DNA of 38,013 bases from Armatimonas sp043757465 (lineage in GTDB: Bacteria > Armatimonadota > Armatimonadia > Armatimonadales > Armatimonadaceae), in NCBI RefSeq assembly GCF_043757465.1, contig NZ_JAYVPL010000164.1, positions 1 to 38,013 on the forward strand. The letters are read 5' to 3'. Positions 7,723 to 16,981 of this stretch are shown here, piece by piece; position 1 is the stretch's first letter, and every line of letters begins with the position of its first letter. A program made the position numbers and the translations under genes. The notes under the pieces were generated by a model. That model had not been told where the DNA came from and made no database searches. It saw only the letters and a list, made by a program, of their open reading frames with translations.

Positions 7723-8172
7723 ATGCGCAAGATAATTGCTATGGTTTTGTTGTTCAGTGTTTCCATAAACGCTGTTTGTTTCGCTGCGGATATTCCGTCA
7801 GGAACGGTTATCCCTGTTGAACTTCTGACGGACGCATCGGAATCCGGTGCACAGGCGACTTATCGTATTAGTGCTGATGTTCTAGATAAGAATGGGAGAG
7901 TGATTATTCCTTCTGGAGCGTCGGGAGTTGGCAGGGTAATTCAGCGTCGCAACGGAATTATCTTTGGTGGTCCTGGGAAAACAGAGGTCAGTATCGAAAC
8001 GATAACTCTTCCTGATGGACAGAAGTTGGATGTGAATGCAAAGCACACGCGATATGGAGCGGATGTTCGTGTTGCAACTATTCTTTTAACCAGTGTATAT
8101 GCGGGATTTTTTATAAAAGGTGGTGGTGGCAAGTTGAATCAAGGTTCTAAGTTCTCCTTCACCACTAAGTAA
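7723..8172 (+). CDS. Exported protein of unknown function
   Basis: This 149-aa protein has a signal peptide (MRKIIAMVLLFSVSINAVCFA, cleavage likely after residue 21). The mature part contains IPSGTVIPVELLTD and RVIIPSGASGVGRV. These resemble the beta-rich segments of VirB10/TrbI-like and similar envelope proteins, where repeated IPxGT motifs mark short beta hairpins. A second hydrophobic, glycine-rich stretch (YAGFFIKGGGG) is near the C-terminus. It is divergently transcribed from the regulator and ends before a hairpin, so it appears to be a single gene. No function in defence can be inferred. Confidence 0.75.
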   Translation: MRKIIAMVLLFSVSINAVCFAADIPSGTVIPVELLTDASESGAQATYRISADVLDKNGRVIIPSGASGVGRVIQRRNGIIFGGPGKTEVSIETITLPDGQKLDVNAKHTRYGADVRVATILLTSVYAGFFIKGGGGKLNQGSKFSFTTK

Positions 8173-8183
8173 GAAACGAGGAG

Positions 8184-8228
8184 GGCCGTGTCTGTTTTGG
8201 ACAATCATGAAGAGACTAAGACACGGCC
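8184..8228 (+). other. 10-bp stem-loop after the exported protein gene
   Basis: GGCCGTGTCT (8184-8193) pairs with AGACACGGCC (8219-8228). It follows the stop codon at 8172 by 11 nt, but no T-run follows the stem. It may be an mRNA 3' end structure or a weak, possibly factor-assisted terminator separating this gene from the CRISPR effector operon. Confidence 0.55.
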
Positions 8229-8275
8229 TGTATTCGTAAAGAGAAAGGGTAAACTGCACACACGAAAAGGACAAC

Positions 8276-9514
8276 ATGATGGCTAACTACTTTGATGCGA
8301 TGGTCTGCACTGTGGGGGAGAACCCCCTCCCGGTCTACCTGGGAATTGCCCAACTTACCAAACCAGATGCAAAAATTGTATTGCTTCACTCCGAAGAGAC
8401 TGAAGATGAGGCAAAACGTATCCGCACTTGCCTTGGGAGTGGACGCACAATTCTGCTCGGAAAAGACAACGATTGTCTGATCAAAAACCCCTGGGATTTT
8501 CAGGCTGTCTTCAAAACAATCTCTTATTGGGCGGATGAATTACCCAACGCAGCCATCAATATCACGGGTGGTACCAATGTCATGACGGGTGTTGGAATGA
8601 CTGCATGGGTTAGTCGAAAGAACTATAGTGTCGTGTATCTCGAAGAGCGAGGTAATCAATTTCGCATCGGAGATGGCCGCACCGTGCCTTTGACGGAGAA
8701 AATCTCGTTTGACCTCCTTCGGCAACTTCATGGAGTTGAAAAGGTACATGTCTCCTCTAAATTACCTGAAAATGCTGATGCCGCCGCTGCATGCCTTTAT
8801 AAACTCTTTCAATCTGAAGAACTTGAAGGAATTTATCGAGCGGAACAGAAAGACATCTACGATGATTTTAGAAATCCAAATTATTCTCCCCTCTTGAATT
8901 GGCTTAAAAATGAAGGAGGAAATCAAATTTGGGAAGAAGTGCGTAATAAAATACCTGCTTGGAGAGATAATCCGACATTGCCCCAAACCTGGCAAGATTT
9001 TGTGTCTGATCCTAGCACCGGAGAACTTCATGAGACAGGCAAACGGATTCAGTTTGCTGCCGGTCTGTGGATGGAGCACCTTGTTTATAAGGCTTTGTCG
9101 GAAGCTGTTCCTGAGGCGACTGTTGTTATGAATCAAGAATTTACTATTAAAAAACAAAAATTCGAGATAGATGTCCTTGCCGTTGTAAATAATCGCTTCT
9201 ACGCAGTTTCTATAACTTCACAATCCTATCATAAAATAATAAAGAGTAAAGCATTTGAGGTAATGCACCGTGCACGACAAATAGGTGGAGGTCTTGCTCA
9301 CTCTGTTGTGGTTTCAATGATTAATAGTAATAGCGTAAAATATTGCCAATTATCAGTTGATCCTTCAGAAAATCCACGTCATAAAATTATGCCTGCTGCA
9401 AATACTAAGCGAGTTGGCAGATATCCAGATTTCAAATTTCCTCCTATTACACTAGAGGAATGGAATCAAAATCTTGTCCGGGAGTTCGTAGACTACTTTA
9501 AGAAGCAAGCGTAA
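8276..9514 (+). CDS. CARF-domain effector, Card1/Can2-like (DUF1887 type)
   Basis: This protein of 412 aa has an N-terminal CARF sensor: CTVGENPLPVYLGI, IVLLHS, and the ligand-loop motif ITGGT (96-100) followed by NVMTGVGM. The C-terminal half looks like a PD-(D/E)xK nuclease fold: the Asp strand FEIDVLAV (D299), then FYAVSITSQ, then a helix rich in KxFEVMHRARQIGG. Where nucleases of this family have E-x-K, this protein has S312-I-T314, so nuclease activity is uncertain. CARF proteins of this type are switched on by cyclic oligoadenylate made by Cas10, whose gene follows 13 nt downstream. The start could be 8276 or 8279, with AAAGG upstream. The gene is AT-richer than the operon behind it, suggesting separate acquisition. 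Confidence 0.85.
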   Translation: MMANYFDAMVCTVGENPLPVYLGIAQLTKPDAKIVLLHSEETEDEAKRIRTCLGSGRTILLGKDNDCLIKNPWDFQAVFKTISYWADELPNAAINITGGTNVMTGVGMTAWVSRKNYSVVYLEERGNQFRIGDGRTVPLTEKISFDLLRQLHGVEKVHVSSKLPENADAAAACLYKLFQSEELEGIYRAEQKDIYDDFRNPNYSPLLNWLKNEGGNQIWEEVRNKIPAWRDNPTLPQTWQDFVSDPSTGELHETGKRIQFAAGLWMEHLVYKALSEAVPEATVVMNQEFTIKKQKFEIDVLAVVNNRFYAVSITSQSYHKIIKSKAFEVMHRARQIGGGLAHSVVVSMINSNSVKYCQLSVDPSENPRHKIMPAANTKRVGRYPDFKFPPITLEEWNQNLVREFVDYFKKQA

Positions 9515-9527
9515 GGAGAATTAAGCT

Positions 9528-10976
9528 ATGCCGTTTGTTTGTCTGATTGATACATCAGGAATTCAGGATTATATCTACCGGCGCAATGAACTCCGTTACA
9601 TTGCTGAGGCTTCGGCTTATCTCGCTAACATCACAGAAAAGAACGGGCTTTTTCGAAATGCAGCAGAGCGTCATGGAGCGACCGTTATCTTCGGAGCAGG
9701 GGGTAATATTGCTCTGCGTGCTGATAGTGAAGCACCGCTAAAAGCCGTCTGTAACGAGATTAGTCGTGAATTGATAGAAGCTGGTAATAATCTTGAGATT
9801 GTGGCTACTATCGCTCCCTATGAGAAAAATCGGCTAACGGAGGGCTATTTGAAGGCACTCGCGCACTTAGAGCAGCGTAAGCTCACGCAGGCGCGCAGTC
9901 TCCCTTTTTCCTTCCCCGGACTCGCTGAGGAACAGGAACGGTCTGGATCGCAGCGTGTCACGCGTGCTTCGGGGTATGTCTTACCGAACCAAACCGATGC
10001 CCAGCTCATCTTGCGCTGTGAGGGGGAAGAGAGCGACCTGATGGCGGTGGTTTCCATGGATGGAATTGGGATGGGAAAGAAACTTCAGACATGGATGCGC
10101 AGTGTTCTGCGTGATGATATGCGCTTTGAAACAGAGTTCAAGCTCTGGTCGGAGTATATCAAGAAGCGCTGGGACGATGCCTGGAAGCGAGCCGTGGACG
10201 ATCTGGAAGCTGCCTTCCCTTCGCCCTATTTTCTGTTAGAGCATCCCAGCTTGCCCGAACGTACGCTCCTGCTCTGGTGCGACGAGGATGGGAATCCCTA
10301 TCTTCCCTGCCGGAAAATTTACCAGGGAGGCGATGACCTCACGTTTCTTTGTGATGCACGAATTGCTTTGGGGTTTACGAGAAATCTTACTCGGTATTTG
10401 GAGGCACCACCAGAACCAGAGACGAATATCCCTGAATACTTCCACCAGCTCTCAGTGAGTGTGGGAATCGTCTTTGTTAACGCCCATTTCCCATTCCGTC
10501 GTGCAGCGAGAATGGCGGAGAAAATCCAAAAACGAGCAAAGGAAAGCTCTGCAAAAAACTCAAAAGAGAATCCCCCCACGCGGCTCGACTGGTGGGTGAA
10601 TCGCAGTGGTGCCCTCGACGGCTCTGAAGGGACAGAAAGTGCGCTTCGTCCCGCCTCTCTGGAAGACTGGGATGCCTTTGAACAAGGGGAGCTCACGGGA
10701 GCCTGGCAGACATTTGCCGGAGCACGGAACAAGCTCAAGGCACTGGCGGAGGCCGCGCAAGACGGGCCGGAAGCAGTGAGGGAGTTTCTCGCTCTGCGTG
10801 GGGTTCCTGATGCGACGAACCCGGAAGCGGTGTGCCGGACACTAGAGTTTCTACCAGGGAGCCGGAAAACAGATGGCTTCGATACCAACGGTCAAACTGT
10901 ATTATTTGATATTGCGGAGCTGTTCGATATTCACTTTCCGCTTCCCCGAAAAACCACTGAGGAGGTAGCCGCATGA
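9528..10976 (+). CDS. cas10: Small Cas10 with GGDD cyclase motif, no HD domain
   Basis: This 482-aa protein is the signalling subunit of a type III effector. Two Palm regions can be seen: the first with SMDGIGMGKKL (about 173-184), the second with the catalytic YQGGDDLTF, where GGDD is residues 267-270. The N-terminus starts directly in a Palm-like strand (CLIDTSGIQDYI), and no HD nuclease domain precedes it. Intact GGDD together with the CARF gene just upstream suggests synthesis of cyclic oligoadenylates upon target RNA binding. It is short compared with the 700-900 aa of Csm1/Cmr2, as expected for III-D forms. The ATG is preceded by AAGGAG, and its end overlaps the next gene by ATGA. Confidence 0.93.
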   Translation: MPFVCLIDTSGIQDYIYRRNELRYIAEASAYLANITEKNGLFRNAAERHGATVIFGAGGNIALRADSEAPLKAVCNEISRELIEAGNNLEIVATIAPYEKNRLTEGYLKALAHLEQRKLTQARSLPFSFPGLAEEQERSGSQRVTRASGYVLPNQTDAQLILRCEGEESDLMAVVSMDGIGMGKKLQTWMRSVLRDDMRFETEFKLWSEYIKKRWDDAWKRAVDDLEAAFPSPYFLLEHPSLPERTLLLWCDEDGNPYLPCRKIYQGGDDLTFLCDARIALGFTRNLTRYLEAPPEPETNIPEYFHQLSVSVGIVFVNAHFPFRRAARMAEKIQKRAKESSAKNSKENPPTRLDWWVNRSGALDGSEGTESALRPASLEDWDAFEQGELTGAWQTFAGARNKLKALAEAAQDGPEAVREFLALRGVPDATNPEAVCRTLEFLPGSRKTDGFDTNGQTVLFDIAELFDIHFPLPRKTTEEVAA

Positions 10977-13207
10977 ACGGGACACTGACCATTGACTTTC
11001 TGAGTGACACCAGCTTCTCGATGCCCGCGACGCTGGACATTACTGTGGATAGCGAGGTCTCGCTCGATGAACTGGGCTTGCCCACCGCACCGGGAAAGAC
11101 GATTCATGGCTTGTTGCGTGACACCTGGCTGATGCTAGGCGACCCCGCTCCTACTGAAGGAATTGCCCTTTTAGGACAGCCACGGAGCAACGATGCCGAG
11201 GGGAAACTTCGTATTGGCACCGCCCGAGTCACCGACCCTGGAGTGCGGGCTTGGGTAGAGGCAGCTCTCACGCGAGGCAAGACAGGCGGAACAGGTAACC
11301 CCCTGCCATCCAGTGCTCTTCCCAAAGCGTTTCTTGCTACGCGGCAGCTCACGGCGCAGGATCGAGACACAGGGATCCCTAAAACTGAGACCTTGCGGCG
11401 GGTGCGTGTGGTTCCCGCGGGGACTCGGCTGGTGGCAAAGCTCACCGTGCGTGGGACTCTGAAAGAAAAAGAGCAGGAGTTATTTTCGCTGCTCTGTGCG
11501 CTCACTCGTCATGCCGGGCTGGATCGAAACCGGGGACTGGGGCACGTGAAGCTCACGGTTACTTGGGAGAACGCACCCGCTCCTGTGGCACTTCCGCCGC
11601 TTCCTACTGTGACTCAGGGGACACGCTTTCTGCCAATCCAGCTACGACTCACGGAGCCTGCCTTGCTCACTTCCTCAGAGCTGGATGTCAACTCCCGGAT
11701 CAGCCGGGACTACATTCCGGGGAGCGCGGTTCGTGGCGCAGTTGCTGCCCTGCTGGAAGCTAGGGGAGCCTCGGAGGGGCTGCTCCACGGTCTGCTTGCT
11801 TCGGGGAGTGTCCGCTGGCTCAATGCCTATCCCAGTGAGAAAGGCCAACGGGGCCTGCCGACACCACTGACAGCGCGGCGTGACAAAGATGCCACCAAAG
11901 AACAGGATCACCAAGCGGAGCCTGAGGATGAGATCGAGCGACTGCTGAGTCCAGACCCGGAGCCACAGCATGGCCAGACCCAGCGCACCCCACTTGGCAC
12001 GAGCTTCTACGCCTGGGAGGACCGCACTGGCCAGTGGAAGCCGACAAAGCCTCGGAAGATCGCCCACACACACCAGACACGTGATCGGGAAACGGGCGTG
12101 ACATGGAAAGATGGCACGACACCGGTCTATGTCTACGAGGCGCTGGCTGAAGATCAGGAGTTTATGGGGGCAGTGGTGGTTCCTGAGGGCGAGAGTGCGC
12201 TTGCGGAGGCACTGACAAACCTATTGACCCACGGGCCGCTATTTTTAGGACGCTCCAGCAAGTCCCAGTACGGTGGCCTACCAGAGGTGACCGTGGGCGC
12301 GGGGAGTGCCCGTGAGCCGGGGCTGCCTGAGCCTGTATCGGTTGCCAAAGGCGAGGCGTTTGCTGTACGCCTGACCGCCGATGCACTCCTGCGCAACGAC
12401 TACGGACAGCACGATCCCTACGCCCTTAAACAGATTTTGAAGGATCGGCTCAAAGATAAAGCCATCGTTGAGAATATCGGGGTGAAAGTGGCGACCGCAC
12501 GTGGCTACTCTCGGCTCTGGCGCAATGAACTCCCCGCGGTTCCTGCGGCGGCGATGGGAAGCGTTGCTCTCTGCACCGCGACAACAGATATCAGTGCCGA
12601 CGAGCTTACTGCGCTTCAGGCCAAGCCGCTTGGGGAGCGCACGACCGAGGGGTACGGCTGCTGGGCGATCTTGCCGCTGGAGGCGAACCTCCGTCTTGCA
12701 GGGAAAGACGACTCACGCGCCCGTGCTGAGCCGACAACTCCGGAGCCTGAGCTACTGATCCAGGCGCAGCGCAGGCTCTATACCCGGCGGTTGAAGGTAC
12801 TTCTGGCGCAGCATGCCATTACGCTCGCGGAGAAAGCGACCAACCCTCCTCCTCCAAGCACCACCCAGCGCCTCCGAACCGCACTACGTGGCGAGGACTG
12901 GGAGGAGACATTGAAGAAGTGGCTGAGCAGGTCGCGAGAAGAACGCCTGAAAGGGACGGCGTACAAGAAACTGGAGAGCTGCCGTCTGGACGGCAAAAAA
13001 CTCTCCGTGTGGCTACTGGCGCTTCTCGATCAGCCGGACACCTGGCCTACCGTATCCTCGTCCGAGAGCCAGGAGCGCTTGCGCAACCGACTTGTCTCGG
13101 AAGCAAAGAGTGTGCAGCTCTGGGCGGAGACGAAGCGCTCGCTGCGGCGGCACTATCTTGACACCCTTCTCAGTCGGCTCGCCAAAGTGGCACAGGAGGA
13201 AAGCTAA
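10973..13207 (+). CDS. Cas7-Cas5-Cas11 fusion, type III-Dv backbone
   Basis: This 744-aa protein reads as three fused subunits. Residues about 1-205 form a Cas7 RAMP with a candidate catalytic Asp (D26 in ITVDSEVS), then GLPTAPGKTIHGLLR and the glycine loop RNRGLGHV. Residues about 215-560 are a Csx10/Cas5-like RAMP (RISRDYIPGSAVRGAVAALL, then LFLGRSSKSQYGGLPEV). The last 150 residues are helical and charged, fitting a fused Cas11 small subunit; no separate cas11 gene exists in the window. This is the arrangement of the Synechocystis III-Dv complex, where the Cas5 part binds the crRNA handle and the Cas7 part cleaves target RNA. Codon overlap with cas10 (ATGA) and with the next gene (TAATG) shows tight coupling. 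Confidence 0.88.
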   Translation: MNGTLTIDFLSDTSFSMPATLDITVDSEVSLDELGLPTAPGKTIHGLLRDTWLMLGDPAPTEGIALLGQPRSNDAEGKLRIGTARVTDPGVRAWVEAALTRGKTGGTGNPLPSSALPKAFLATRQLTAQDRDTGIPKTETLRRVRVVPAGTRLVAKLTVRGTLKEKEQELFSLLCALTRHAGLDRNRGLGHVKLTVTWENAPAPVALPPLPTVTQGTRFLPIQLRLTEPALLTSSELDVNSRISRDYIPGSAVRGAVAALLEARGASEGLLHGLLASGSVRWLNAYPSEKGQRGLPTPLTARRDKDATKEQDHQAEPEDEIERLLSPDPEPQHGQTQRTPLGTSFYAWEDRTGQWKPTKPRKIAHTHQTRDRETGVTWKDGTTPVYVYEALAEDQEFMGAVVVPEGESALAEALTNLLTHGPLFLGRSSKSQYGGLPEVTVGAGSAREPGLPEPVSVAKGEAFAVRLTADALLRNDYGQHDPYALKQILKDRLKDKAIVENIGVKVATARGYSRLWRNELPAVPAAAMGSVALCTATTDISADELTALQAKPLGERTTEGYGCWAILPLEANLRLAGKDDSRARAEPTTPEPELLIQAQRRLYTRRLKVLLAQHAITLAEKATNPPPPSTTQRLRTALRGEDWEETLKKWLSRSREERLKGTAYKKLESCRLDGKKLSVWLLALLDQPDTWPTVSSSESQERLRNRLVSEAKSVQLWAETKRSLRRHYLDTLLSRLAKVAQEES

Positions 13208-14574
13208 TGAGCGCAGAGAAACGCCGCAAGATTCTTGCTCGCTGGGTGATTTGCGCCCAGCTCACCCTGACATCCGCCTCCCAGATTGGGACCGAGGACT
13301 CCGAGAGCGCGGACTCGACCTTTGCCCGCGATGCAAAAGGGCAGGTCGTGCTTCCCGGAACTACCCTGGCAGGGGCGCTACGAAGCGCTCTAGAAGATCA
13401 GCTCGTGGGCTATCGGACAACAGATTCCGGAGCGGCGGGGAAGCTCTTTGGCGACTTGAAGTGCCACGAGAGCCCCCTCATGGTTTTTGATGCTGTCGCT
13501 GCACCCAAATCTATCGCCTCGACGATACGTGATGGCGTTCGTATTGATCCCAAGACCCGCCTGGCTGCCGACGGGCTGAAGTACGACCGTGAGCTGGCTC
13601 TACCCGGCCTGACATTTCCGATCCGCTTGGAGCTCGCCGTGCCTGAGGGGAAGGTCTGGGAAAAAGAAGAGGCGCTCCTTGCCGATCTCTGTCTCGCACT
13701 GGAAGCGCTTGCCGGAGGGCATATTCGTTTTGGTGCCCGCAAGAGCCGTGGGTTGGGGGAGTGCTGTGTCTCGGAGTGGAAGGCGAAACGCTATTCACTC
13801 ACCACCCTCGACGAGTGGCGGGCCTATGCCAAGACCGACCATGAGAACCCACTGGGAGCACTTGCCCCGCAGGCTACTCTGCGTGGGGCACTCGGCGGGA
13901 ACTATCCCAACCTCGCAAACCAACCCGACAAGCGGCAGGCACTGCGCCTGGAGTTTGACTGTGCTTTGCCAGGAACCCTCCTGATCCGCACGCCAGGTGT
14001 CCGTGCCAGCGATCCAGACATGATCCACCTCACGGAGCAGGGCAAGCAGCTCCTCAGTGGCACATCGCTTGCCGGTGCCCTGCGGTCGCACTGTGGCCGG
14101 ATTGCCAAGACCATGAGCTGGAGCGATGCGCTCGTACCATCGCTCTTTGGAACGGCACCCGAAGCGAGTAAAAACGGTCTGACTGCCAGCCGCGTGCAGG
14201 TCTCCGAGGCCGTTATCCAGAACGGAACAAGCCGTAAGCAGACGCGGGTTAAGATAGACCGTTTTTCAGGAGGAGCGCTGGACACTGCCTTGTTTGACCA
14301 ACAGACCGCTGTTGGGGGGAAACTAGAATTTACCGTGATCTGCCTTGATCCCTCTGCCCGCCAACTTGGCTTACTTCTGCTGGCGGCTCGCGATCTGGTG
14401 GAGGGCCAACTGCCTTTAGGGGGGGAGACCAGCATTGGCCGTGGGGTGCTTCAGGGCCGCGTCACGGCGCATCTACCCGGTACCACCCACCCCCTCTCTC
14501 TCGCTAAGGGAGTGGCACTTGATCCCGCCATCGTCGCTCAGCTCGACCGCTACTTGACGGAGGAAACCGCATGA
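13207..14574 (+). CDS. Cas7-2x, two fused Cas7 RAMP domains
   Basis: This 455-aa protein has two Cas7/Csm3-like domains. Domain 1 has a candidate catalytic Asp (D36, SADSTFARD), the backbone loop VVLPGTTLAGALRS and the glycine motif FGARKSRGLG. Domain 2 has D269/D271 (ASDPDMIH), LLSGTSLAGALRS and LPLGGETSIGRG. The spacing from Asp to the PGT/SGT loop matches Csm3, where this Asp cuts target RNA at 6-nt steps. Both active sites look intact. The protein corresponds to Cas7-2x of III-Dv complexes. It overlaps its upstream neighbour by one base and the downstream csx19 by ATGA. Confidence 0.9.
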   Translation: MSAEKRRKILARWVICAQLTLTSASQIGTEDSESADSTFARDAKGQVVLPGTTLAGALRSALEDQLVGYRTTDSGAAGKLFGDLKCHESPLMVFDAVAAPKSIASTIRDGVRIDPKTRLAADGLKYDRELALPGLTFPIRLELAVPEGKVWEKEEALLADLCLALEALAGGHIRFGARKSRGLGECCVSEWKAKRYSLTTLDEWRAYAKTDHENPLGALAPQATLRGALGGNYPNLANQPDKRQALRLEFDCALPGTLLIRTPGVRASDPDMIHLTEQGKQLLSGTSLAGALRSHCGRIAKTMSWSDALVPSLFGTAPEASKNGLTASRVQVSEAVIQNGTSRKQTRVKIDRFSGGALDTALFDQQTAVGGKLEFTVICLDPSARQLGLLLLAARDLVEGQLPLGGETSIGRGVLQGRVTAHLPGTTHPLSLAKGVALDPAIVAQLDRYLTEETA

Positions 14575-15134
14575 ACGCAGCCGCTTACCTAGACTGGCTC
14601 CTCGGAGGGCCAAAGCCAGAAGGAGCCTCGGACAGCCTTGTCTGGGCAGTTCTTCAAGCAACCGACACCCTGGTCTGGGCGATTCGTGAGGGCGATACCT
14701 GGCAGCGCGCCGACCAGGTACCAAACTCTGAAGTCCGTGACTATGGAGTCCGTGTGCCTCATGCCGAGCGCGTCTTCGAGGCACGCCTCTTCGGCCCCGA
14801 GGTGCAGCTGCTTCTCTGGCGCAACGAGGAGGGAGAACTAAATCATGCAACTCTGAAAGCTGATGAGGGAGATTTGAAGAGAACTCTGCTCTTTACCCAT
14901 GAGGTGGATCGTCGGGAGGCCAAAGAAAACAACCGGTCATGGACACCCCCAGAGCCATGTAGTGCGAGGTTTCTTTGGTATTCTGATCGTGCGGGGCGGG
15001 TTACTGTTGTTCCAAAAGGCTACGGGCTAGAGATCGCCCAACACCTAGAAGAAGACCCGGAGACGGGGCTTGTTCGTATCGTTGCCACACGTTTTGTCAA
15101 GATTGTGAATGATAAGGAGCCTTCCCATGCCTGA
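14571..15134 (+). CDS. csx19: Csx19, III-D accessory subunit
   Basis: This 187-aa protein fits Csx19 (TIGR03984-like) in length, position and pattern. Tryptophan-rich strands at the N-terminus (SLVWAVLQATDTLVWAI) are followed by the characteristic ARLFGPEVQLLLWRNEEG segment and by FLWYSDRAGRVTVVPKG. Csx19 is found only with type III-D loci and in the III-Dv complex sits near the Cas7 filament; its biochemical role is not well defined. The stop codon overlaps the start of the next gene (15127), so translation is probably coupled. Confidence 0.82.
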   Translation: MNAAAYLDWLLGGPKPEGASDSLVWAVLQATDTLVWAIREGDTWQRADQVPNSEVRDYGVRVPHAERVFEARLFGPEVQLLLWRNEEGELNHATLKADEGDLKRTLLFTHEVDRREAKENNRSWTPPEPCSARFLWYSDRAGRVTVVPKGYGLEIAQHLEEDPETGLVRIVATRFVKIVNDKEPSHA

Positions 15135-16977
15135 TGCCATTGCCCCCTATAACTTTGTTCCCCTGCCGCGTGAGATTGTCCTGAGTGAGACCGCCGCCGA
15201 TTTTGACCAGAGCTACTGGCACCCCGAACGACACTCGGGCTGGGTGGAGGTCGAGTACGAGGCCCTCACGCCCATTTTCACTCGCTCGGAGAAAGATACC
15301 GTAGAGTTCTTCCACCAAGGAGATGGTGCCCCCGTGCTACCCGGCTCCTCACTACGTGGGATGACACGCGCCGCCTTCGAGATCTTCACCTACAGTCGTA
15401 TGGAGTTTGTCGCGGATCGCCGTTACTACTACCGTTACTTCGCCTCCAACAAAGCCGAGCTGCGCGAGAAATACAACAGCAACTTTAATGCGGATACCCA
15501 TCTTGTTGCCGGGCAGCTTGTAGAGACGGACGAGGGGCTCGTGTTGCGTGTCTCGAATCGTTTCCCCAAAGGGTTTGCCGCAATCTCGGTAGGCGATAGT
15601 GGAATTGACGAAAGCCCTGCGCTCTACCAGGCAACTCGTGACTGGTTCTGCACAACCGGCAAGCGCGTTGGCTTGCTCCGCCGCCCGGACGATGTGAGCC
15701 AGCGCTGGTTTGAGGTGCCCGAAGTCGAGACCTGCTTTGAAGCCGATCAAGGTGCTTTTGAAGGATGGCTCACGGTTCCCGGACGGACAGTGGGTAAACA
15801 GAAGCGCTCTTATTTTCAGGTAATCGCCGATCCTGAGAACAACTACACGGACTATCCTGTTCCTGCGGATGTCTACGCCGATTACCTGACCTGGGGACAG
15901 ATGGCACATGGGAATAAGTTTGATGAACCCAATGGCCATCGCCGCAATGTTCCGCGTCGGCTTAGCCCAGGGGAACCTACATTCGCAGTCTTAAACAATC
16001 TTGTCTCCTCAAAAATTGCGGCACTGGGGGCAAACATGATGCTTGCTTTGCGCTATGCAACCAGTGTTCATAATATTCGAGATGCGCAATCCTATGACCC
16101 TGATCCAAGCAAGCCGGACATGGCGCAGAGTGTCTTTGGTACGGTAGGGAGTGATCGAACGGGTTTATCTATTCGAGGGCGTGTTTTCTTTGAAGATGCC
16201 CGCTGGCAGCGTGCCGATGAGAAAGTCCCGTTGCCGTGGCTGGAGGGGCAGAACGGAATTCGTAATGTTCTCCTGGCGGGTCCCAAGCCCACCGCCATCC
16301 AGACCTATCTCGTTCAGCTTCAGCGGGACGGAGAGAACCTCCGCCACTGGGACTCGAAAGACGCCTGCCTCCGTGGTCACAAACGCTACTGGCACCGCTC
16401 CCCGCAATCGGCCTTAGCCGAGCTTCAACCTGGTTCCAAGCTCCCAACAGACACCCAGCGCACCGACATTCGCCCCGTGAAACCTGGAACAAAGTTCCGA
16501 GGGCGTATTCGCTTTGAGAACCTTACGGATCTGGAGCTAGGAGCGTTACTAAACACGCTCAAACTCTGGCCCGAGTCTGCTCATAAGTTTGGGATGGGGA
16601 AGAGTCTGGGAATGGGGTCCTTAAAAACAACCTTTCGTGAGATGGTGTTCCTCGACCCTGGGCGACGCTATGCTTCCTTTGGTACCAGTGGTCAGCGTCC
16701 TGGTAGTGAAGCCAAACAAATCTATCAGAGAGCTTTAGAGGTAGGGTATAGGCTCACCCAACAGGGAGCAGCCGAAAGTAGCGATGGTGAAGAGGCTATT
16801 CGAGTTGCCAAAAGACGCTTTGCGGCAATACAAATGCTCTTCCAGCTTCTTCCCACCGAGGACGTTGCTAGGCAAACATGGGATGACAAGACCCGTCAGT
16901 TAGGAATCAACGATGGGCCACAATGGAAAGACCGTTATCTCCTTCTGTCAGCGGTGCAGGTTCATCGAAGCTCATAG
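15127..16977 (+). CDS. Cas7 with large insertion, type III-Dv
   Basis: This protein of 616 aa is a RAMP of the TIGR03986 kind, matching Cas7-insertion of III-Dv. The Cas7 core starts with YEALTPIFTRSEKDTV, where D57 is the candidate catalytic Asp, followed by APVLPGSSLRGMTRAAFE. A long insertion of some 200 residues or more interrupts the fold, and the core resumes with PGTKFRGRIRFENL and the glycine-rich KFGMGKSLGMGSL near residue 490. The start at 15127 is chosen because AAGGAG lies 7 nt upstream; an earlier ATG at 15109 would lie within that ribosome site. It is the last gene of the effector operon; relics follow directly. Confidence 0.88.
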   Translation: MPDAIAPYNFVPLPREIVLSETAADFDQSYWHPERHSGWVEVEYEALTPIFTRSEKDTVEFFHQGDGAPVLPGSSLRGMTRAAFEIFTYSRMEFVADRRYYYRYFASNKAELREKYNSNFNADTHLVAGQLVETDEGLVLRVSNRFPKGFAAISVGDSGIDESPALYQATRDWFCTTGKRVGLLRRPDDVSQRWFEVPEVETCFEADQGAFEGWLTVPGRTVGKQKRSYFQVIADPENNYTDYPVPADVYADYLTWGQMAHGNKFDEPNGHRRNVPRRLSPGEPTFAVLNNLVSSKIAALGANMMLALRYATSVHNIRDAQSYDPDPSKPDMAQSVFGTVGSDRTGLSIRGRVFFEDARWQRADEKVPLPWLEGQNGIRNVLLAGPKPTAIQTYLVQLQRDGENLRHWDSKDACLRGHKRYWHRSPQSALAELQPGSKLPTDTQRTDIRPVKPGTKFRGRIRFENLTDLELGALLNTLKLWPESAHKFGMGKSLGMGSLKTTFREMVFLDPGRRYASFGTSGQRPGSEAKQIYQRALEVGYRLTQQGAAESSDGEEAIRVAKRRFAAIQMLFQLLPTEDVARQTWDDKTRQLGINDGPQWKDRYLLLSAVQVHRSS

Positions 16978-16981
16978 CCCT

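Noticed and set aside
8184..8228. Intrinsic terminator
   Set aside because: The stem is good but no T-run follows; annotated as a stem-loop only.
8276..16977. Type III-A or III-B assignment
   Set aside because: No Csm2/Cmr5 gene, no separate Csm4/Cmr3; fused Cas7-Cas5-Cas11 and Csx19 point to III-D.
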